From Streptococcus australis (lineage in GTDB: Bacteria > Bacillota > Bacilli > Lactobacillales > Streptococcaceae), in assembly GCF_901543175.1 (NCBI RefSeq), contig NZ_LR594040.1:1116001-1180000 (forward strand): a stretch of 64,000 nucleotides of DNA. The letters are read 5' to 3'. The position numbers and the translations under genes are program-made. Below the pieces are notes generated by a model. That model was not told the origin of the DNA and did no database searches. It saw nothing but the letters and a program-made list of their open reading frames with translations. Below are positions 10,070-20,977 of this stretch, in pieces (position 1 is the stretch's first letter; each line of letters opens with the position of its first letter).

Positions 10070-10795
10070 TTATCCAAGAATTCCTGACAAGGCATTTAAC
10101 TGCCCTAGCATTAATAATAATCCCATCAAAATAATCAAAGCTCCCCCGATTTTCTTTAGTAGGATCATATGGGGTTTTAGTTTACTAAAGTAGGGCATAA
10201 TCCAGCCCGAAGCCAAGGCCAAAACAAGGAAAGGCAGTGCCATTCCCAATGTATACACTAAGGTTAGTATAGCTCCTTGCCAAGCACCATTCCCTCCTGA
10301 AGCCGCAAGAGCCAAGACCGAACTCAAAACTGGTCCGATACAAGGAGTCCAACCAAAACTAAAGGTTATGCCAAGCAAAAAGGCTGACAGATAATGATTG
10401 GACTGTGATTGTTTGAAGGTGACTGTCTTTTGAACCTCCAGTTTATTGAAATGCAAGATTTCCATCTGGTGAAGACCCAAGAGGATAATGACTGCTCCCA
10501 TAACATAACGAAACCAGTCAGCATAGAGCATGTGCCCTAGGAATCCAGCTCCAAATCCCAAAATAAAGAAAATAAGAGAGATTCCAGCAATAAAGCACAA
10601 AGTCCGAATTAAGCCTGACCATGCAACCTCTCTTCCGAAAAATCGAAAGCTTTTCGAATTTCCTTGATCATCCAATAAAATACCAGCATAGACTGGTAGC
10701 AAAGGGAAGATGCAAGGTGAAAAGAAAGATAGAATGCCGGCTAAAAAAACCGATACTAAAAATATAATAGATTCCAACGAATTACCTACTTTCAC
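10070..10795 (-). CDS. ccdA: CcdA family thiol-disulfide transmembrane reductase
   Basis: A polytopic protein of about 235-241 residues with six predicted membrane helices that moves reducing equivalents across the membrane. The two redox cysteines appear in FFSPCIFPLLP and GWTPCIGPVL, the canonical CcdA/DsbD-beta motifs. The longest reading frame starts at GTG 10795 with no ribosome site; a TTG at 10777 (giving a protein that begins at LESIIFLVS) is an alternative, so the N-terminus is uncertain by six residues. It is the first gene of a two-gene unit with the thioredoxin-like lipoprotein downstream. Confidence 0.9.
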   Translation of the reverse strand: MKVGNSLESIIFLVSVFLAGILSFFSPCIFPLLPVYAGILLDDQGNSKSFRFFGREVAWSGLIRTLCFIAGISLIFFILGFGAGFLGHMLYADWFRYVMGAVIILLGLHQMEILHFNKLEVQKTVTFKQSQSNHYLSAFLLGITFSFGWTPCIGPVLSSVLALAASGGNGAWQGAILTLVYTLGMALPFLVLALASGWIMPYFSKLKPHMILLKKIGGALIILMGLLLMLGQLNALSGILG

Positions 10796-10881
10796 AAAAT
10801 TCTAATCTTATTTTACTACAAAAGAAAAAATTTGTGACAACTTTGCTACGCTTGTCTATTTTATCTAAACTGAATATAAAA

Positions 10882-10900
10882 AAAGGAGCTAAGCTCCTTT
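10882..10900 (-). terminator. Terminator of the map operon
   Basis: Inverted repeat aaaggagct / agctccttt just after the map stop codon, followed on the minus strand by seven T residues. Confidence 0.85.
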
Positions 10901-10904
10901 CATT

Positions 10905-11765
10905 TTAATAAGTTCCTTCTTCACCTTGACTTGTCAAGATAACAGGACCGTCTTTGGTAATCACAAACTGGTGTTCATACTGGCAAGATAGGCCACCATC
11001 GATGGTTTTATGAGCCCAGCCAGTCTTCATATCTGTATCAATTTCCCAGTCTCCAGTATTGATCATGGGTTCAATGGTCAGCACCATTCCTTCACGGAGA
11101 CGAAGACCACGACCTGCAACACCATAGTTAGGGACCATTGGCTCCTCGTGCATAGTTGGGCCGACACCGTGACCAACCAAATCACGCACCACACCATAAC
11201 CGCGACTTTCAGCGTATTCTTGAATCGCTGCACCGATATCTCCGATACGATTTCCAACAACTGCTTGCTCAATCCCTTTGTACATAGCTTCCTTGGTCAC
11301 ATCCATCAAGTTCTTCACTTTTTCAGACGGAGTACCAACCGCATAAGCCCAACATGAGTCAGCTAAACCACCAGTATAACTTTGGGTGTATTTTTTCATT
11401 TGCTCGACATTATTAAAGTTGAGTTTTGACACATTGAGGTCGGATTTGGCAATCGGACCTCCGAGTACCATGTCAACCTTGAGCAAATCGCCATCTTTCA
11501 AGATGTAATGACGTGGAAAAGCGTGAGCTACTTCGTCGTTGAGAGAGCAACAAGTGGCATAGGGGTAATCCATGACTGCCCCATCTACTCCAATCTGTAG
11601 AGGAAGAAAATTCTCCTCTTTACAACGACGACGAACATACTCTTCAACTTCCCACATATCCACGCCAGGCTTAATCAAATCACGTAAGCCGATATGAATA
11701 CTAGCTAGGAAATCACCAGCCTTGTCCATGGCTTCGATTTCACGTGCTGATTTTAAAGTTATCAT
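10905..11765 (-). CDS. map: Methionine aminopeptidase type I
   Basis: A 286-residue metalloprotease that removes the initiator Met from nascent proteins. The pita-bread fold metal ligands are recognisable: Asp in LKVDMVLG and DLNVS, His in GHGVGPTMHEEP, Glu in TIEPMI and Glu in CQYEHQFVI. It is about 35 residues longer than E. coli Map, because of an insertion around residues 125-150 (QSYTGGLADSCWAYAVG), which is normal for streptococcal enzymes. The ATG has an aggag ribosome site. It ends the murA-GNAT-CBS-map gene cluster and is followed by a terminator. Confidence 0.96.
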   Translation of the reverse strand: MITLKSAREIEAMDKAGDFLASIHIGLRDLIKPGVDMWEVEEYVRRRCKEENFLPLQIGVDGAVMDYPYATCCSLNDEVAHAFPRHYILKDGDLLKVDMVLGGPIAKSDLNVSKLNFNNVEQMKKYTQSYTGGLADSCWAYAVGTPSEKVKNLMDVTKEAMYKGIEQAVVGNRIGDIGAAIQEYAESRGYGVVRDLVGHGVGPTMHEEPMVPNYGVAGRGLRLREGMVLTIEPMINTGDWEIDTDMKTGWAHKTIDGGLSCQYEHQFVITKDGPVILTSQGEEGTY

Positions 11766-11780
11766 TTTTTCTCCTAGTTT

Positions 11781-13058
11781 CTAATTGATTTTCACTGTGA
11801 CATTTGCTTTTGAAACAATCTGATGACCATGATAAATATCGTAATCGATAATAGCTGAACGTCTGGTATGATGTATAATACGAGCCTGAATCCGCAGAGT
11901 ATCATCTATCTGCACAGCCTGCAAGAAGTAAATTAGCATCTGCTCAATGATGAGATTGCGTCTGCTATTTGCCACCAAATCCTGTGTCATATGAGTTAAA
12001 ATTTCAGCAAGAACACCATTTGCCAAAACTCCGTTCTTCTCAAGCATAAAGGGCTCAACTGTAATCACAACTTCGTCGTGATGATAAGACAACTTCTGAC
12101 CAATTTGCTCTGAAAAAGTCGGCAAGGCTGAAACCTGAGAACGACTCATCTTATCCATGACATCTCGTCTTGTAATCACCCCGAGCAAAGTTTGATTGCT
12201 TCTCACGACTGGGACCATCTCAAAGTCTTCTGCTATCATCCGTTGACTGACGTTAGCTATATTCGTTGCCAATCCTGTAAGGAAGAGACTACGAGTCATC
12301 ACCTTATCAATCGTTGTGCTGGGTGATTTATCCCCCGCATCTCGCATGGTAACAACCCCAACAACCACTTGGTGTTGGTTAATGACTGGGAAACGACTAC
12401 TCCTGTTCTTACGTACCAAGTCCAAATAGTCTTTCACTGTGTCCGTTTCTCTCAAAAAGCCATACTCATGGCTAGGACGATAGATTTTTTCAACTGTTAA
12501 AATGTCTGTCTTAATCTGCACATTTGACAAAGCTCTGTTGATCATGGTTGCAACTGTAAAGGTATCATGCTTGCTTCGTAAAACAGGGATACCTTTCTGA
12601 TTGGCAAGTTCCAGTACATCCTCGTGCACATGAAAACCACCCGTCACCAGAACTGCGTTTTCATTTTCCAAAGCCAAAAGTTGAATACGAGTACGGTCTC
12701 CGACGATTAACAAACCACCATCATGGAGATAAGAGAGAATATTCTGCTCAGTCATGGCACCAATGGAGAATTTACTAAACTCTCTCTCTAACCCTTCCTG
12801 ACCAGCCAAGACTTCAGATGAGGTTACTTCTGCAATCTCTGCATAGGTCAGTTTTTCAATCGCCACTTTCTGAGATTTGACACGAATGGTTCCACTACGA
12901 GGTCGAGTTTCTACAATTCCACGGTTTTCAGCTTCTTTAATGGCACGATAAGCCGTCCCATCACTGACACCCAAGTGATTGGAAATGCTACGAACGCTGA
13001 CACGTTTTCCTATTGGTAACTCTTCCAGATAACTTAAGATTTCTTGGTGTTTACTCAC
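11781..13058 (-). CDS. HTH-DRTGG-CBS-HotDog regulatory protein (YtoI type)
   Basis: A 425-residue four-part protein. Residues 1-65 are a winged helix of GntR/DeoR type (SNHLGVSDGTAYRAIKEAE). About 68-175 form a DRTGG domain (GDRTRIQLLALEN). About 195-305 are a CBS pair (SSRFPVINQ, MVPVVRSN with GVVTMRDA and GVITRRDV). About 310-425 form a HotDog thioesterase-like domain. CBS and DRTGG domains usually bind adenine nucleotides, and the HotDog part suggests an acyl-CoA or similar ligand, so it may be a metabolite-sensing transcription factor; its targets are unknown. It starts with GTG, overlaps the upstream GNAT gene by 8 bp and lies 15 bp before map. Confidence 0.88.
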   Translation of the reverse strand: MSKHQEILSYLEELPIGKRVSVRSISNHLGVSDGTAYRAIKEAENRGIVETRPRSGTIRVKSQKVAIEKLTYAEIAEVTSSEVLAGQEGLEREFSKFSIGAMTEQNILSYLHDGGLLIVGDRTRIQLLALENENAVLVTGGFHVHEDVLELANQKGIPVLRSKHDTFTVATMINRALSNVQIKTDILTVEKIYRPSHEYGFLRETDTVKDYLDLVRKNRSSRFPVINQHQVVVGVVTMRDAGDKSPSTTIDKVMTRSLFLTGLATNIANVSQRMIAEDFEMVPVVRSNQTLLGVITRRDVMDKMSRSQVSALPTFSEQIGQKLSYHHDEVVITVEPFMLEKNGVLANGVLAEILTHMTQDLVANSRRNLIIEQMLIYFLQAVQIDDTLRIQARIIHHTRRSAIIDYDIYHGHQIVSKANVTVKIN

Positions 13059-13602
13059 TGAACTCTCCTTTTATGTAACGAAATTCAAGATAGTCTCTCA
13101 TTTTACGCGTATAGCGGTCACTCCCCTTGAATTGGCGAAAGAGACCAAACCCTGCTTTTTGAGCCACTTTTTGGCTAGCCTCATTTTCCAAATGGGTGAT
13201 AATTGACAGCTGTCTGAGACCAAATTCTTCAAATGAAAGCTGACAAAGTTTGGTAACTACTTCTGTCATAAAACCTTGTGACCAAGAATCCTTTCTTAAG
13301 AAATAACCAATTTCAGCTTCTTTTTTGATTTCGTCTATTTTTTCAAACTTGATGGAACCAATCATTTCCTGATTGTCTTGGCTACAAATTGCCCAGACAC
13401 CCAGAGGAGCCTTCATAAAATAGTTAGCAAGTGCGTACTGACTTTCTTCCAAACTTGCTTGACTGGGAAAAATAAACTGCAAATTCTCAGGGTTTGAAGC
13501 AATCTCGAAAAACGCTTGACTGTCACTAAAAAAGAAAGGACGCAAATACAAGCGCTCCGTTTCAAAAAAAGAAAACATTGCTAATTTGGTCCAAATATTC
13601 AT
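13051..13602 (-). CDS. GNAT family N-acetyltransferase (RimJ/RimL-like)
   Basis: A 183-residue acetyltransferase of the ribosomal-protein-serine acetyltransferase type. It begins with the usual ETERLYLRPF strand; the acetyl-CoA motif region is IGYFLRKDSWSQGFMTEVV, and NEASQKVAQKAGF is the closing motif. The start is set at the ATG (13602) preceded by gaggtgatt rather than the GTG six bases upstream. It lies 16 bp after murA and overlaps the next gene by 8 bp, so it is co-transcribed. The substrate cannot be predicted. Confidence 0.85.
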   Translation of the reverse strand: MNIWTKLAMFSFFETERLYLRPFFFSDSQAFFEIASNPENLQFIFPSQASLEESQYALANYFMKAPLGVWAICSQDNQEMIGSIKFEKIDEIKKEAEIGYFLRKDSWSQGFMTEVVTKLCQLSFEEFGLRQLSIITHLENEASQKVAQKAGFGLFRQFKGSDRYTRKMRDYLEFRYIKGEFSE

Positions 13603-13617
13603 AATCACCTCAACGGT

Positions 13618-14877
13618 TTAGTCTTCAACAAGTGTAATATCCGCTCCAAGACTACGCAATTTTTCAATAATATCTGAGTAACCACGAAGGATAAACTCAA
13701 TATTTGTAATTTCAGTCTGGCCTTGAGCCATCAAACCAGCGATGACAAGTGCAGCACCAGCACGAAGATCTGTAGCTTTCACCTTGGCACCATGTAGAAC
13801 ACGCCCACCAGTGTAGAAAATATGGTCATTTGTAGTCGTAATATCCGCATCCATTTTTGCTAACTCAAAAACATGGTTGACACGTTTTTCATAAATGGTA
13901 TCAATAATAGTTCCACGACCTTGAGCAGTTAGTAAAAGTGGCGTGATAGGCTGTTGCAAATCGGTTGCAAACCCTGGATAGGGAGCTGTTTTGATATTGA
14001 TGGCCTTCAAATCAGACTGTTCTTCAACGAAGATACTATCCTCAGAGACTGTCATGCGAACGCCCATTTCTTCTAGTTTGGCGATAAAGCCTTCTAAATG
14101 CTCATAGAGAACATTGTTAATACGAATTCCTTTACCAACCGCTGCAGCAAGTGAAATATAGGTTCCAGCTTCGATACGGTCTGGAATGACTTGATGACGC
14201 GTCCCATGAAGTTGCTCGACACCATCAATGATGATAATATCAGTCCCTGCACCACGAATGTGAGCCCCCATGTTATTCAAAAGGGTAGCCACATCGATGA
14301 TTTCTGGTTCACGGGCCGCATTTTCAATGACAGTACGTCCCTTAGCTTTTACTGCAGCAATCATGGTGTTAATCGTCGCACCAACGCTGACAGTATCCAT
14401 ATAGATACTTGCGCCGTGAAGTCCCTTACCCTGAGCAGACAAATTCATATTGTCTCCCTCATAGCTCACCTTAGCTCCCATGGCTTCAAAAGCTTTTAAG
14501 TGAAGGTCAATCGGACGAGGTCCCAAATCACATCCACCAGGAAGTCCAACTGTTGCTTCACCAAAGCGACCTAACAGACTTCCATAGAAATAATAAGAAG
14601 CACGAAGGCTATTAATCTTACCATAAGGCATAGGAATGTTTTGAACACCTCTCGGATCAATCTCCAAAACATCATCATAGCGTTTTACTTTCGCTCCCAT
14701 GATTTCCATAATCTCTACAAGACTAGCAACGTCTGAAATATCTGGGACACAATCCAAAGTGACAACATCATCTGCCAGTATAATAGCAGGGATTAATGCT
14801 ACAACACTATTCTTAGCACCGCTAATGGTGATCTCACCTTGCAATGGATGTCCACCATTGATGACAATTTTTCTCAT
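13618..14877 (-). CDS. murA: UDP-N-acetylglucosamine 1-carboxyvinyltransferase
   Basis: The first committed enzyme of peptidoglycan synthesis, adding enolpyruvate from PEP to UDP-GlcNAc; it is the target of fosfomycin. The ATG giving [15 protein letters not shown] is chosen because an aaagag ribosome site lies 6 nt upstream and the product has 419 residues, the family length. Visible signatures are ISGAKNSV near the N-terminus, [13 protein letters not shown], and [16 protein letters not shown] with the catalytic/fosfomycin-reactive Cys near residue 116. Streptococci carry two copies; sequence and neighbours (GNAT, CBS protein, map) fit the second paralogue (MurA2/MurZ naming varies). Confidence 0.96.
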   Translation of the reverse strand: MRKIVINGGHPLQGEITISGAKNSVVALIPAIILADDVVTLDCVPDISDVASLVEIMEIMGAKVKRYDDVLEIDPRGVQNIPMPYGKINSLRASYYFYGSLLGRFGEATVGLPGGCDLGPRPIDLHLKAFEAMGAKVSYEGDNMNLSAQGKGLHGASIYMDTVSVGATINTMIAAVKAKGRTVIENAAREPEIIDVATLLNNMGAHIRGAGTDIIIIDGVEQLHGTRHQVIPDRIEAGTYISLAAAVGKGIRINNVLYEHLEGFIAKLEEMGVRMTVSEDSIFVEEQSDLKAINIKTAPYPGFATDLQQPITPLLLTAQGRGTIIDTIYEKRVNHVFELAKMDADITTTNDHIFYTGGRVLHGAKVKATDLRAGAALVIAGLMAQGQTEITNIEFILRGYSDIIEKLRSLGADITLVED

Positions 14878-15000
14878 GTTATACTCTTTCAAAATTTACT
14901 AAAAAGGTCTTTACATTCTATTATACCATAGTTCTCTTATTTTTCCCATTTCTGTTTAATAAAAATCTCTCTCTTTTTATCTTCTAAAATAGAAAAAAGA

Positions 15001-15040
15001 CCCATCATACAAGCACAAAAGCTTGGTATGATAGGCTTTT
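15001..15040 (-). terminator. Terminator of pfkA-pyk
   Basis: A near-perfect stem (ccatcatacaagc / gcttggtatgatagg with one bulge) lies 12-50 bp after the pyk stop codon, with T-rich sequence following on the minus strand. Confidence 0.85.
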
Positions 15041-15051
15041 AAAAGTTTAGA

Positions 15052-16557
15052 TTAACGTACTGTACGGATACGCATCGTGTTTGTACGGACAGCTTCTCCA
15101 AGCGGTACACCTGCAACGATAACGATATCGTCACCAGATTGTACAAGACCTGCTTCAACTGCTTTACGTTCAGCGATTTCGAACATATCGTCAGTTGATG
15201 ATGGAGCATCTGTCAACATTGGGATAACACCCCAGTTCAACATCAATCCACGTTCTGTCAATTCGTCAAATGTCAATGCCAAGATATCAGCATTTGGACG
15301 GTATTTAGAGATCAAACGTGCAGTGTGACCAGTCTTAGTAAGAGTTACAACCAATTTGATGTCCATTGAGTTTGTTGCATCTTTAACTGCTGAAGCCATA
15401 ACTTCTGTCTTAGAGTTACGTTCGAAAGTATCTGAGTTCAAACGTCCGTATTCGTTAAGAAGAGTTTGAGCGTTCTTGTCAATTGTAGCCATTGTTGTAA
15501 CTGACTCAAGTGGGTATTTACCATTTGCAGACTCACCTGAAAGCATTGTTGCGTCAGTTCCGTCGATAACAGCGTTAAATACGTCTGATACTTCTGAACG
15601 AGTGGCACGTGGTTTTTCAGTCATAGTTTCAAGCATGTTTGTTGCTGTGATAACAACTTTACCAGCTGCGTTAACTTTAGTGATAATCATTTTTTGGTAA
15701 ACTGGAACCATTTCGAATGGTACTTCGATACCCATGTCACCACGAGCAATCATGATACCGTCAGCAGCTTCGATGATTTCATCCAAGTTGTCGATACCTT
15801 GTTGGTTTTCGATTTTAGCGAACAATTGAACATGCCCGTTTCCAGTTTCTTCACAGATTGCACGAACTTCATTCACGTCTTTTGCAGTACGTACGAATGA
15901 GATCGCGATGAAGTTAATACCTTGCTCAAGACCGAAACGGATATCATCGTTATCACGTTCAGCAAGTGCTGGGAAAGGAATTTTAGTGTTAGGGATGTTT
16001 ACACCTTTTTGTTTAGCGATAATTCCGTCGTTTTCAACTTCAACTTCAAATTCACGAGTTGCATCGTCTTTAGCAACAACGCGAAGACCAAGTTTACCAT
16101 CGTCAACCAATACTTGACGACCAACTTCAACATCGTCGTAGATGTCAAGAGCACCCGCAACGTTCAAAGCAATCACTTCACGAGTTGATTTGATTCCTTG
16201 TTTAGTTGCAACACGGATTTTTTCACCAGTTTTGTATGAGTACTCTTTAGCTTCACCTTCGAACAATTCAGTACGGATTTCTGGTCCTTTAGTATCAAGA
16301 AGGAAACCAACTTTTTTACCTGCAAGTTTTTCTGCAAGTTTAACAGTTGCCATACGTTCACCTTGTTCTTGGTGGTCACCGTGTGAGAAGTTGAAACGGA
16401 AAGTGTTTGCTCCTGCTTCAATCAATTTAGCAATGTTTTTTGCTGAAGCTTCAACGTCAAGTTTTTCACCCCAGTATCCGTCATCACCGAATTTTTTACC
16501 ACCACGGATTTCTACCGCAGGACCCAAAGTTGCAACGATTTTTACACGTTTATTCAT
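15052..16557 (-). CDS. pyk: Pyruvate kinase
   Basis: A 501-residue glycolytic enzyme converting PEP and ADP to pyruvate and ATP. Signatures include TLGPAVEIRGG at the N-terminus, FRFNFSHG, the metal/substrate motif IMIARGDMGIEVP (about 265-277) and SGESANGKYP. The C-terminal allosteric domain (about 370-501) contains TKTGHTARLISKYRP. The streptococcal enzyme is activated by fructose 1,6-bisphosphate. It follows pfkA by 64 bp in the same direction, as in other lactic acid bacteria, where the pair is often under carbon catabolite control; I did not identify a cre site. Confidence 0.98.
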   Translation of the reverse strand: MNKRVKIVATLGPAVEIRGGKKFGDDGYWGEKLDVEASAKNIAKLIEAGANTFRFNFSHGDHQEQGERMATVKLAEKLAGKKVGFLLDTKGPEIRTELFEGEAKEYSYKTGEKIRVATKQGIKSTREVIALNVAGALDIYDDVEVGRQVLVDDGKLGLRVVAKDDATREFEVEVENDGIIAKQKGVNIPNTKIPFPALAERDNDDIRFGLEQGINFIAISFVRTAKDVNEVRAICEETGNGHVQLFAKIENQQGIDNLDEIIEAADGIMIARGDMGIEVPFEMVPVYQKMIITKVNAAGKVVITATNMLETMTEKPRATRSEVSDVFNAVIDGTDATMLSGESANGKYPLESVTTMATIDKNAQTLLNEYGRLNSDTFERNSKTEVMASAVKDATNSMDIKLVVTLTKTGHTARLISKYRPNADILALTFDELTERGLMLNWGVIPMLTDAPSSTDDMFEIAERKAVEAGLVQSGDDIVIVAGVPLGEAVRTNTMRIRTVR

Positions 16558-16621
16558 GATTTGTGACTCCTTTATATAATTTGACCTTTTATGGTCATTT
16601 TACCAGATTAGTTAAAGTTGA

Positions 16622-17650
<1,029 letters not shown>

Positions 17651-17709
17651 TTAACATTCTTACTGATTATACCACATTTAATTGGAAAATTCTTCTATTT
17701 TCCGTATTT

Positions 17710-20700
17710 TTAGCGATAAATCGTTTTCATAACAATTCCTTCTAATTTTTCCTGTAAAAGTGGATCTTTTTTTACAAAATGTTGGGAGGAAACAATTGTT
17801 TTCTCCTCCTCAACATACCTGATAATCACAGGAATAGAGCCTTTATATTGTTCCAAGATAGTTGAAATCTCTTTATCATATTCATGATTTTTAACTTGAA
17901 TCCAGAATCGTTCAGCCACTGCTTCTTTCAAATCTTGTGCAATCATTTGCAGACGACCATCTCGAGATTGAACCTTCCCATTGATATAGTAAAATTTCCC
18001 TTCGGATAAAATGGAAGCGAATTTTCGATATTGGTCAGAAAATACAGTTACATCCAGCCTAGACTTACTGTCATGAACCTGTAGAAAGGCCATACTCTCG
18101 CCTTTCTTAGTTCGAATGACTTTTATTTTTTGCACTTCAACTAGGAGAATGGCTTGAGCTCCCTCGGTTAGATTAGTGATTGGAGTCGTCGGATATAGGG
18201 CTTGTTTGGCAAGAGTCTGGAGAGGATGGGCACTGATACCTACCCCGATCAGTTCCTGCTCCTTGTAAAATTTCTCCGCCTCTGTAAAATCATCAGCCTC
18301 AGTCCAACTATAGTTTGCATTCGCAAAGAGTCCTCCTAACTCCTCAACAAAAACAAACAAATTGGGCAGGTTCACTAAGATTTTCTGACGATTCTTGTCA
18401 AATTCATCAAAGAGCCCCAGTTCAACCAATGGAGTCAAAAGCGACAGTTTCTTGTAATTCTTGGGAAGACGTGTGACAAAATCTTCAATGCTTGAGAAGG
18501 GACGATTTTCAATAATCCAGTAAGACAAATCTCTTGGCATGCCCTTAATGGCTTTTAGACCAAGATAGATTTTCTTCTGAGCAATCTTATCATGATAGGG
18601 AATGCTGTTGATTGCTAAAGGCGCTACATCAAATCCCATCTGCAGAGCATCTACAATATAATCGCTGCTAGAATAATTCAACATGACTTGAAAGAAAATA
18701 GCAGGATAATGCGTCTTGAAATAAGCAAGTTGGAATGCCAGTGCTGAGTAAGCATAGGCATGAGATCTATTAAATCCATAGCCTGCAAACTTTTCCATCA
18801 CTGCAAAAACTTGGTTGGCTTTTTCTTCTGAATGCCCAAGTTTCATAGCCCCTGTGATAAAATCTTCCTTCATCAAATGCATCTCTTTAGCATTTTTCTT
18901 ACCCATGGCTCGTCTGAGGATATCGGCTTTGCCAAGGCTGAAACCTCCAAAGCGCTGAGCCACCTGCATGACTTGCTCTTGATAGAGCATGATACCGTAG
19001 GTTGATGAAAGGATGTCTTCCAAGGCAGGATCCAGCACCGTCACCTTTTCTTTGCCGTGCTTTCGAGCGACAAAGTTATCAATATAATCACTAGCACCTG
19101 GTCTGTTGAGAGAAGTCGTTGCCACCACTTCTTCGAAAACTTGCGGCTTGACTCGTTTCAAGAGTCGAATGGCACCAGGTTGTTCAAATTGGAAAATACC
19201 TTTAGTATTTCCAGCTGCAAAGAGAGCCAAGGTTTCTTCGTCTTCCAGATCAATTTCTTCGATTTTTAGATGTATACCTTCTGATTCCGCAAGCAATTCC
19301 TGCATTTTTTGTACGAAAGTCAGGTTACGTAAACCGAGGAAATCCATTTTTAGAAGGCCATTAGCTTCAACACCATGAGCATCATACTGGGTGATCAGCA
19401 TATCCTCACCGTATTTGAGAGGAATATAGTCCGTCAAGTCTTGGTCGCTCATAACGACTCCGGCTGCATGGATAGAGGTCTGACGTGGATAACCTTCAAT
19501 CTTTCGAGCAATCTCAAAAGCTTTTTGGTATTCAATCTTACTATTGATTAACTGCCTAAACTGTAAATTCTTTTCATAGGCCGTGGTTAAGGTATCTCGA
19601 AAACTGATCTTTTTCGTAATATTTGTTAATTCGTACTCAGGAACACCATAACGTTTGAAAACATCACGAATTGCTTGTTTTGCTCCAAAGGTCGAATAAG
19701 TGACAATCTGCGCCACGTGTTGACTGCCATACCGATCACGAACATAACGAATAAACTCTGGTCTATAAAGGTCTGGAATATCAATATCAATATCAGGCAT
19801 AGTGTAGCGCTCACGATTTAAAAAGCGCTCGAAAATCAAGTTCTTCTCAACTGGATCAATCCCTGTGATATCAAGTGAGTAGGCGACCAAACTACCCACA
19901 GCAGACCCGCGCCCCATTCCCATATAGTAGCCTTGTGATCGTCCAAAACGGAGCAAATCCCAAACCACTAGGAAGTAGTCGTCAAATCCCATATCATGAA
20001 TCACAGCCAATTCTTCATTCAGTCGCTCACGATAGATAGCTGAGCTTAACCCCTTGTCAATCAACCCTTGTTCAGCTCTCTCTCGAAGTTCTTCTACCGC
20101 TGATCTTTCCGGGTTAAAGCGAGGGAGTTTTAAACTTGGATCAAGTTGGTAGCTAACATTCTCTATCAGTCCTTGAAGATTGGCAAGTGCCTGAGGGAAG
20201 TGATTTTTAAATCTAGCTTCTAAGTCTGATGCGGTTAGAAAGATCCCTTGTTGTGAATGCACATCCACTTCTCTCAGACTGACATTATCCTTGATTGCCG
20301 ATAGGATTTGCAAAACCTGTAGGTCTTCTTTCTCAAAAGAGTTGACCTGATACAGTGGGAGAATGGGTTTCGTAAAGACTTCTTGGTGAGTATCGGGACT
20401 AACACCGATAAAATAATCGTGACCCAAATCCAGCTGTTCGATTCCATCAAAATAGGGAACAATAACAGCAATATCCTCAAGGTGACTGGTAAAGTCAGAC
20501 CAATTTTTTCGACCAGTCATTTTTAGAGTGGATAACTTCATCAACTCTTGGTAACCTTTAGTAGATAGGGCTAGAAAACGGAAAGAAATCGCCTTCTCGT
20601 CTATAATCAAGGTCATTTCAAGACCAATTAAAGGTTGGATTCCATATTTTCGAGTCACTTCTAAAAAGTGATAGGCTCCATAGAGATTATCCACATCCAT

Positions 20701-20811
20701 AATAGCAAGGTGAGAATAGCCATATTCTTTAGCTGTATGTACATATTTTTCAATAGAAACCACACTTTCCATAAAACTGTAAACAGTCTTGGTGTCGAGC
20801 TGCGCAATCAT
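17710..20811 (-). CDS. dnaE: DNA polymerase III alpha subunit DnaE
   Basis: A 1033-residue replicative polymerase, the Firmicute DnaE that extends primers before handing over to PolC. An N-terminal PHP domain (about 1-200, MDVDNLYGAYHF) is followed by the palm with its catalytic acidic cluster in PDIDIDIPD (near residue 345), the fingers with HAAGVVMS, and then a helix-hairpin-helix (AIKGMPRDLSYWI) and an OB-fold region near 900-990. Length equals the pneumococcal protein. The ATG has an aaggaggag ribosome site. It is the first gene of a minus-strand dnaE-pfkA-pyk run and is divergent from pepX. Confidence 0.97.
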   Translation of the reverse strand: MIAQLDTKTVYSFMESVVSIEKYVHTAKEYGYSHLAIMDVDNLYGAYHFLEVTRKYGIQPLIGLEMTLIIDEKAISFRFLALSTKGYQELMKLSTLKMTGRKNWSDFTSHLEDIAVIVPYFDGIEQLDLGHDYFIGVSPDTHQEVFTKPILPLYQVNSFEKEDLQVLQILSAIKDNVSLREVDVHSQQGIFLTASDLEARFKNHFPQALANLQGLIENVSYQLDPSLKLPRFNPERSAVEELRERAEQGLIDKGLSSAIYRERLNEELAVIHDMGFDDYFLVVWDLLRFGRSQGYYMGMGRGSAVGSLVAYSLDITGIDPVEKNLIFERFLNRERYTMPDIDIDIPDLYRPEFIRYVRDRYGSQHVAQIVTYSTFGAKQAIRDVFKRYGVPEYELTNITKKISFRDTLTTAYEKNLQFRQLINSKIEYQKAFEIARKIEGYPRQTSIHAAGVVMSDQDLTDYIPLKYGEDMLITQYDAHGVEANGLLKMDFLGLRNLTFVQKMQELLAESEGIHLKIEEIDLEDEETLALFAAGNTKGIFQFEQPGAIRLLKRVKPQVFEEVVATTSLNRPGASDYIDNFVARKHGKEKVTVLDPALEDILSSTYGIMLYQEQVMQVAQRFGGFSLGKADILRRAMGKKNAKEMHLMKEDFITGAMKLGHSEEKANQVFAVMEKFAGYGFNRSHAYAYSALAFQLAYFKTHYPAIFFQVMLNYSSSDYIVDALQMGFDVAPLAINSIPYHDKIAQKKIYLGLKAIKGMPRDLSYWIIENRPFSSIEDFVTRLPKNYKKLSLLTPLVELGLFDEFDKNRQKILVNLPNLFVFVEELGGLFANANYSWTEADDFTEAEKFYKEQELIGVGISAHPLQTLAKQALYPTTPITNLTEGAQAILLVEVQKIKVIRTKKGESMAFLQVHDSKSRLDVTVFSDQYRKFASILSEGKFYYINGKVQSRDGRLQMIAQDLKEAVAERFWIQVKNHEYDKEISTILEQYKGSIPVIIRYVEEEKTIVSSQHFVKKDPLLQEKLEGIVMKTIYR

Positions 20812-20977
20812 TCCATCTCCTCCTTGCTTTAGATATACTACTATTATACCATTTTAAAAACTAGAATGAAAAGGTAGAAGACCATTCCTTTTAAAGTGAC
20901 TTCATCACAGGTCAACAATATCTTTTTTACCTTATTTTTGATATACTAAATTTAGAATATTTTCAAAGGAGAGCGCC

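Noticed and set aside
19057..19378. ORFs of 70-90 codons opposite dnaE
   Set aside because: Antisense shadows without ribosome sites or conserved features.
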